Notes under the pieces: generated by a model | What the model saw: only the letters and a program-made list of their open reading frames with translations | Told to the model about the DNA's origin: nothing | Databases searched by the model: none | Translations under genes and position numbers: made by a program | NCBI RefSeq assembly: GCF_021462225.1 | Contig: NC_061803.1 | Location: 37,470,174 to 37,534,173, forward strand | Direction: 5' to 3' | From: Girardinichthys multiradiatus | Lineage: Eukaryota; Chordata; Actinopteri; Cyprinodontiformes; Goodeidae | DNA: 64,000 nt | In this document: piece after piece, positions 57,421 through 64,000 of the stretch | Layout: each line of letters starts with the position of its first letter | How positions within the stretch are numbered: the stretch's first letter is position 1

Positions 57421-60400
57421 GTGATAGTGTATGGACAAACTCTTCCTTTTTTGGTGGACACTGGGGCCACATGCTCAACTATTCAACGAGCCCCTCCTAC
57501 CACCCTCTCCACAAGGACTACCACTGTCATGGGGTTTTCTGGGGCTAAACAGGTCCTACCTTACACCACACCCCTAAAAACTGAGATAGGGGGACAGACT
57601 TTGAACCACAGCTATTTGGTGTCAGCAGACACCCCTGTCAACTTATTGGGCAGAGACATGTTGATTAAAATGGGTGCCACCATTTTATGTGGACCTGATG
57701 GACTGTCTGTGCATCTGCCCAATGGAACTCAACTTTCCTGTGGCAACAATTCCCGCCTCTCTCACGGACAGTATCTCATACAACCCCTGGCTGACCCTAT
57801 AGCTGACATATATTGGGTCCTCCTGCATCCAGAAACCAGAGCGGGCGGAGGCATCCTCTCGTCCTTCCTTCGGTGGAAATCCTGGATCTCGACCCTAGCG
57901 CCCTACGTCTCTCCCCCTGACCTGCCACATGTCACCCTCTTCTATGACAGGAATAACTGTGAGTGTTATCAGGAAAGCTTTGCTGAGGAGCTGGAGGGGA
58001 CTTCCTGGGAGATCGCCACCACATACATTTATGTAGCCCCTGAAGGTGTCTTAGCCTCCGTGCAGCTGTCTACAGAACAGGAGAACTGGTTTAAAATGTG
58101 GTCTGATGGTGTACCCCATGTTTCACTGGCGCTCCACCCTGCTCACGAAGCCCGCGAACTGAGAGGAGTGTTAAAACGCTCCCTAGCTCTCACTGACTGG
58201 CATTCTTCATCCACACCCAATCTATCTTATTCCCCCTCATGTAACACCTACCGCATTACTAACAGGTCCACAGACGTTGGCACCTTGGAACATGTGCAAT
58301 TTAAAGACATCATGGGAGAGAAAAAACAGATCATTCAATGGCTGCAGCTGTAGTTCAGAGCATGCCATCTTCACTTTGGGCTGAGGGCCCCATGGACGTG
58401 GGACTCATTCAGTGTTCTCCCATCACTTTCCAGCTTAACACTGACCGACCCATTTGGAAATCCCAGTACTCTCACAAACCAGCAGCCAAAACTGGAATTT
58501 CTGACACCATAGAAGGGCTGTGGAACGCTGGGGTGCTGGAACCAGCTGACGGCTCTTCTTGGAACACACCCATCTTACCAGTAGAAAAGAAGGGCACTGG
58601 GAAATGGAGAATGGCCCACGACTTGAGAGCTGTAAATGCAGCACTTTCCACTCCTACAGTTCCAGTGCCCAATCCTTATGTTGCTCTTACCAATCTAAAC
58701 CCCGAACATGCATGGTTCACCTGCATCGATCTGGCCAACGCTTTCTTCTGCCTGCCTCTAGCTGAGGAGTGCAGAGATGTTTTTGCATTCACATATAAGT
58801 CAAACAGGTTCCGCTACACTCGTTTGCTGCAGGGTTTTGCTCTGTCACCAGGAATATTTAATCAGGTCCTTAAGGAATCCCTCCAAGACTGTCCCCTCCC
58901 ACCGAACACCACATTGATTCAATATGTGGATGACATTCTTTTGGTGACACCAACTGTTTCTGAATGCTTGGAGGCCACGGCTGTGGTGCCCTCACACCTA
59001 GCAAAAGCTGGGTACAAGGTCAGCAAAGCCAAAGTACAAATTTGCCGGAAACAGGTGGATTTCTTGGGCAGGGTGATCTCCCAGCCCAGGACAGGAATGT
59101 CCCCTTCACATCAATCTGCTGTCCTTTCTCATCCAAAACCGGTGCGGGTGAAGGACATGCTTTCCTTCTTGGGACTCACCGGATACAGCAGGTCATTTAT
59201 TCCAGGATACACTGACCTAACTGCCCCACTCCGCCACTTAGTGAAGACACAGGGCATGAGCCATTTGACGGCGCCTCTAGAATGGACAACAGAAGCAGAG
59301 GAAGCATTTATTGCTCTTAAAACCAGCCTTTCCCAAGCTGCTCACTTGGCACATCCAGACTACACATTGCCCTTTCACCTAGATGTTTCTGTAACAGCAC
59401 ACACCGTGAACGGAGTGCTATTCCAGAAAAAAAAGGGGAGTAAGTAACAGTGCTAATGTAATGCGTGATGCTTGACAACATGGAACAAAGACACCATGAA
59501 TGTACCAGACATGCAGCAAGGTTGGCAAAAATAATTCAAAAAACAGCCCATGTGGTGATGGGACATCCACTACACATTTTAACATCACATGGAGTAGTGG
59601 CATTTGTCAATTCCAAAACTTTCACACTCTCACCATTGAGACAACAGAGATTGAGTAAGGTGCTGGAGGCACCAAATATCATCTACAGCCATGAAGGGAT
59701 CAACATGGCAGACAGAATGACAGAAGGAGAGCCCCATGTATGCGGCGAAAAATTTGAGGTAAGTGAGAAAATCAGACCAGACCTACAAGGAGAACCAATG
59801 ACAGAAGCAAGAAACCTGTACACAGATGGCTGTTGTTTTAGACATGACACAGAGGGTCTGAAAGCAGCCTATGCGGTGGTGGAAGACACAGGAACGAACT
59901 TTGTGACTCTTAAAACAGAAGGGCTGACAGACACCCAATCAGCACAGAGAGCAGAGGTGCTAGCAGTAATAGGAGCCCTAGAACTAGGGGAAGGACAAAA
60001 AGTGAACATCTACACAGACAGCTTATGTCACGGGAGCAGCGCATGTGGAACTGAAGCAGCGGATGAGAACAGGGTTTAGAACAGCAGGACAGAAACCCAT
60101 TAAACATGAGCCAGAAATGAGAAGATTAGCTGAGGCCCTACTACTTCCCCAAGAAGTAGCGGTCATAAAATGCAAAGGACATGATAACAGCTACACTAGG
60201 GTGGCTCAAGGAAATCAAGCTGCAGACCAAGCAGCCAAAACCAAAGCTGGATATCTGCCCATACACATCTTGATGAACTCTGAAGTTGAATGGACACCAG
60301 AACCGACTCTGGAGGAGGTGAGTAGACTGCAAAAGGGGGCCTCACCGGAAGTGAAATCAGTCTGGAAGGCAAGAGGGGGAAGAAAAGACCAGGATGAACT

Positions 60401-60565
60401 ATGGAGAAGTCCAGACGGACGTCCCATCCTACCCCCAGGGTTGACCACAACAGCGCTGGAAGAAGCACATGGACAGGGACATGAGGAACTGCACAAATGA
60501 TGAAGAGTCTTGAGCACTGGTGGCATCCATACCTGAAACAGACGGTAGGTCATTGGATAAGCCCG
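57421..60565 (+). pseudogene. ERV-C pro-pol pseudogene (integrase truncated)
   Basis: The frame 57421-58353 holds protease (FLVDTGATCS, VNLLGRDML) and the linker to RT, ending in TAG. RT is in the next frame, 58338-59447, with GKWRMAHDLRAVN, FTCIDLANAFF, LLQGFALSPG and an intact YVDD at 58924-58935, plus the connection region (DMLSFLGLTGYSRSFIPGY). It ends at a stop near 59447. RNase H lies in a third frame (59465-60079; YTDGCC, IYTDS) and changes frame again near 60040. The last frame (60045-60500) ends in the zinc-binding start of integrase (EEAHGQGH), then a stop, with a short HWWHP piece in another frame to ~60565. Four frame breaks exclude function. Confidence 0.9.
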
Positions 60566-60570
60566 TGTAG

Positions 60571-61140
60571 CACCATGAGAGGTGACAACACAATCTCTTC
60601 AGATTATATTAGAGGGTTATCTATATTATAACCAGAATTAGTATTTCATAATTTCACTGTAGGTTTCTGGAGAAATACACAACTACCCCAACAAAGTACC
60701 ACAAATGCTTCTTTTTGGTGAGGTCGATGAGATCCTGGGAAGTGGTCTGGACAGCTTAAAGAGCAAGAGCATCCAGATCTCCTCTGACCTCTCCTGGACC
60801 GGAAACGCCCCTCGCCTGTTGAAGAAGGTACAACAACAGCTCTTCTTCATCTCCTCAGCTGCTTACAGAAATCTACAGGGCCACGGTGGAAAGCACTCTG
60901 TGTCTCAGCATGACAGTGTGGTGAGGGAACTGCACAAGAGAGGAAGTATCACAGGTTGTGAGAACAACACACAGGATTGTGGGATGCCATCTGCCCGACA
61001 TGGACTCTGTTTTATACTACACTTGGGGTAGTTGTGTATTTCTCCAAACTTTTACAGTAAAATTATGAAATACTAATTCTGGTTATAACGTAGATGACCC
61101 TCTGATAAAATCTGAATGATTGTGTTGTCACCTCTCATGG
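60571..61140. repeat. Inverted repeat (~115-bp arms) enclosing a LINE piece
   Basis: 60571-60694 and 61023-61140 are inverted copies with scattered differences, outer ends CCATGAGAGGTGACAACACA and its complement. The arms replace the ERV-C integrase at its 3' side. The loop 60695-61022 is a LINE fragment. Confidence 0.75.
60695..61022 (+). pseudogene. LINE (L2/Rex-like) ORF fragment between inverted arms
   Basis: The plus-strand frame contains SLKSKSIQISSDLSWTGNAP and LLKKVQQQLFF, resembling the post-catalytic part of L2/Rex-like LINE proteins. It lacks the catalytic region and any tail. Family from memory; moderate certainty. Confidence 0.55.
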
Positions 61141-64000
61141 TTTTGGAGAAAGAAATTCCTGAAGGTGGGACAAATGCATATAATGGTTGAGCATTTTGAG
61201 GTATTTTGACAAGATATTTCTCCAAAACTGTACAGTAAAATATAAAATATTTATTCTTTTACATAAAACATGAATGTGAAAGTTGTAAAAATGTAATTAA
61301 TATAAATGTACTGTAGGTTACTTTTCTGTTTTCCTCTTATTTTCTCAACCGTTGCGTCCTTTCTGCTCCATTACCGTAATGCGCCTTGTATGCCCGACAC
61401 TAATCTTTAAGAGAGAGCTGGTGTCGGCTGGCATGACCGTGTATTTCTGACTGTCGGCTCACTTAACCGCAGATTTCTTCTGTACAGTTGATGTCTCCTC
61501 ACTGAAGCGACGCTGCAAGCCCTGCAGTTTGAGAAGAAGTTCAGAGATGCGGGGGATCAGTCTGCTGCTTTAGTCAGCGCTAACCAATAGGGAAACGTCT
61601 TACATTGTTCGTCTTTAGGCCCCGCCCAGGATGTTCATGTTTCCAGAACTCAAAATTCGTTGAGTTCAACCAAAAACAGAGAGCGTCAAAATCAAAAAAG
61701 CGAGACTCGTAACCAAAGATTTTTGACATGCGCAAATAAAAGTTTATGTTTTGCAAATAACTTTTTTCTCTTTGTGAGAAAAAATGAGTAATTTTTATCA
61801 AAAAAAGTTTTATCAAACTACTTTTTCTCCCCAAAATAAAATATTCCATTAAAAAAAATAAATCGTTACAACTCTGAAAGTTTTGATCACAACTTAATAT
61901 TTTTTGATTGAATATTATTTTTTTGATTGAGATTAGTTTTTTGTTTGATTGAATAATATTGAGTCAAATTTAACTCCATAAATATGAAGAAAGCTAAAAA
62001 AGAAAAGGAGTTGGCAGAAGAGAAAAGAAAAGACAGTGGATGGTTTAAAGGCAAGTTCAAAGAGACAAGGGACAAGGCAGCAAAAAATGAGACAGTCTGG
62101 TCTCAGATGGTGTTAATATGGCAGTGTTGTAAATATGAATCTGAGAATATTATTTATTAATATTTTAATATTAATATTTTACCAAATAATATTCCGGTCT
62201 GTTAAGGATTGTCCTGTGACTACCAGCCCCATTACGGCGATGGTATTAGGACAGAATAGAAAGGTGTGAGACGAGCTCAGGCATTATTGAACAGCATAAA
62301 CTCTGCACACATATGGAATGAATTCACACAATTTGTTAAAATACAAGAATTTATTAACAAAAATAAGTCAACTCAAAGTCAAACATATTTCAATCAACAA
62401 ACTCTTTACTATGCTAAAACAATCCAACTAAACTACCAAGCAGAATTAAAGAATAATGAAGACTAATGGACTATGTACAATATAAACAAGTTGATTAAAG
62501 ATGATTGGAAATCATGACCAAAAAGAGTGATGCAACATTACCATGCAATGTTTATGTTTGAGAACCAAGGATTATCTTGAAGAATCTGGAAGTGAAGTTG
62601 TGTTAGTTTTGGAACTAACTTAGAAAATAATCAGCAACCTTTAGACAACAATTCACAATGCAAGATCAGATTAAATATTATTTTAATAAAATAATGTTTT
62701 AAATAATGATCTGCTGAATAAAACCAACCTCCTGGATGACTAATTCTCAACAGTGTCTAATTAACTGCCTTCATTTATTAAAATAATATTTGAAGAAATA
62801 TTATTGAGTATTTGGGAAAAGAGCCAAATCTTTCTGGAGAAATGGGGCTAAATGGGGTTTACTTAGTTGTCAACTCTAGCAAATGATGTTCAGGGACTAT
62901 TATTCACTAGCTTGAAAACTAACAACCTTTCTGTTGACTAGCCTTAATGCTAGCACACGTGTTCTTACCGGCTGGCCGTTGGGCTAACAAAGAAGCTAGC
63001 TAAAGTGCTAAGCTAGAGATAGCTTAGCGCCAGAATCAACACATACCTTTAAAATACCAGGGTTAAAATGCATAAGCGCTGACGGCGCGTTATGAGCAAT
63101 GTCCTGGTTAAAACCACCCTTTAAATAAAGTTTATCTTAGCTTCAAAACATACAAAGAACACGAACCGGCCTGGGTGCTACAGGTAGCCTGCTAGCACCA
63201 AGATAGCCGAGTTCCACAAAACAAACTTCATAACATGAAAACGTTTAGATCATTTCATCCTAAACCAATCTGTTAATTTGCCCGAAACCCAACCTCTGAC
63301 CCTGTTGAGTGAATGTTGTCCAAGGGCGAAGTTTGAAGAAGATATCCGTCGTGAACAAAGAGTTAGCTTCCCGCTAACCTCTTCAGTTTCTTCCGATCCG
63401 AAGTTGCGTTTGTTCTGTGAACAAAGGTTAGCTTCCCGCTAACTTCCTCAGTTTCTCCCGATCAGAAGGTGACCAGCTGTTCGTTACCGTAAACACGGTT
63501 GCGGCCGTCGTCTTTCCTCCAGACTCGGCTTGTCGAAACAGCTTCTCCACCGGCTTCTCTCGAAACACCGTTTGCTTCTGTGGGGCCTCGAAGAGAAAAT
63601 GTAAGCAACTCTTACACCTTAATTTCCCCGTTCATGAATGAAAATACCGGATACACAGACAGTATTTCATTCTACTTAACTTTTGCAAATGATCGTTGAT
63701 CGGTCCTTGGATCCAGTTGAATTTATGTCTTTTTGCCAGCAAAAGACATTCAGCGTGCTTTGTTCCCTCCTGACCGGTCCCTCTGGGAGGCCGTATGGAA
63801 GAGAAAGACTTGTGGAAAGGTGGGGCTTTTATTTGGGTATTGGCGCCACAGGAAGTCCGCAGTTACCCCCTTTCCTGGCTGTGCTGGAAGAAGGTTAATG
63901 CACTTTATTTTGAAAGGTTCCAGGAAAGTATGTACCGGAGTTTTAGTGTTGAAAACCCATGGCTCTGTGGTCCCAACAGCAGGGAGGAAAATATGCAATG
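61141..64000. other. Right end of window without recognised genes
   Basis: AT-rich with several oddities. 61984-62160 (+, 58 codons plus stop) is Lys-rich and has WFKGKFKETRDKAAKN...VWSQ, vaguely like the ERV-C gag N-terminal region; low certainty. 62930-63030 is rich in GCTAGC/GCTAAC words. 63351-63470 contains a 66-bp imperfect tandem duplication (TTAGCTTCCCGCTAAC in both). Nothing here is firmly a gene. Confidence 0.45.
63351..63470. repeat. 66-bp tandem duplication
   Basis: GTGAACAAA...TTAGCTTCCCGCTAAC...TCAGTTTCT...GAAG occurs at 63351 and again at 63417 with a few differences. Confidence 0.85.

Larger units (their letters stand above)
53578..60565 (+). mobile_element. Endogenous retrovirus C (3' truncated)
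   Basis: Single LTR, primer-binding site, long leader, gag, pro, RT, RNase H and the very start of integrase. Integrase core, env and 3' LTR are missing: after ~60565 the sequence switches to an inverted-repeat element. It lies within the 3' LTR of ERV-A and is therefore the younger insertion. Its proteins differ clearly from ERV-A (one nucleocapsid knuckle, PPPY motif). Confidence 0.9.

Overview
The window is teleost fish nuclear DNA, probably a spiny-rayed (percomorph) species, though the species itself cannot be read from it. The evidence is a seven-exon vertebrate TFAM gene, several Tc1-like transposons, Rex1/L2-like LINE pieces and three families of fish endogenous retrovirus (ERV), here called A, B and C. 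There is no bacterial-style gene organisation, no CRISPR array and no tRNA or rRNA gene that I can see.

Layout. Positions 1-30321 are a tandem array of a ~13.8 kb unit: copy 1 (1-13846), copy 2 (13847-27641) and a ~2.7 kb partial copy 3 (27642-30321). Each full unit holds a ~2.8 kb gene-free stretch, a Tc1-like DD34E transposon (1610 bp, intact 334-codon transposase frame), a broken family-B env on the minus strand between two outward-facing B LTR-plus-leader arms, and a scrambled minus-strand family-A relic (LTR, env pieces, pol end). Copy 2 is a chimera: its first ~1.3 kb matches copy 3, and from ~1.5 kb on it matches copy 1. That is the product expected from unequal crossing-over.

Positions 30317-31334 are a fold-back element with ~50 bp inverted ends, a long GATA microsatellite and a 62-bp-period array of palindromic units. 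Its left edge is exactly where homology to the 13.8 kb unit stops. TFAM follows (coding exons between 32924 and 40388, + strand); its introns carry Tc1 relics and a Rex1/L2-like LINE whose reverse transcriptase core is deleted.

From 43772 onward elements are nested. A Tc1-like element is cut by ERV-A (44362-53577), and the 3' LTR of ERV-A is cut by ERV-C (53578 to ~60565). ERV-A has both LTRs, a primer-binding site, gag, pro-pol and env, all broken. ERV-C has one LTR, a primer-binding site, gag and pol as far as the start of integrase, and then ends at an inverted-repeat element enclosing a LINE piece. The last ~2.8 kb has no recognised gene.

How it fits together. TFAM is the only host gene recognised. 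All other coding potential is mobile-element derived; only the Tc1 transposases keep full-length frames, and copy 1 has lost a catalytic aspartate. The most unusual non-coding signals are (i) an array of small stem-loops in the ERV-A leader with different stem sequences but a shared GCCGnAAR loop, (ii) a different repeated loop motif in the ERV-C leader, (iii) the palindromic satellite in the fold-back element and (iv) the crossover signature in the tandem array.
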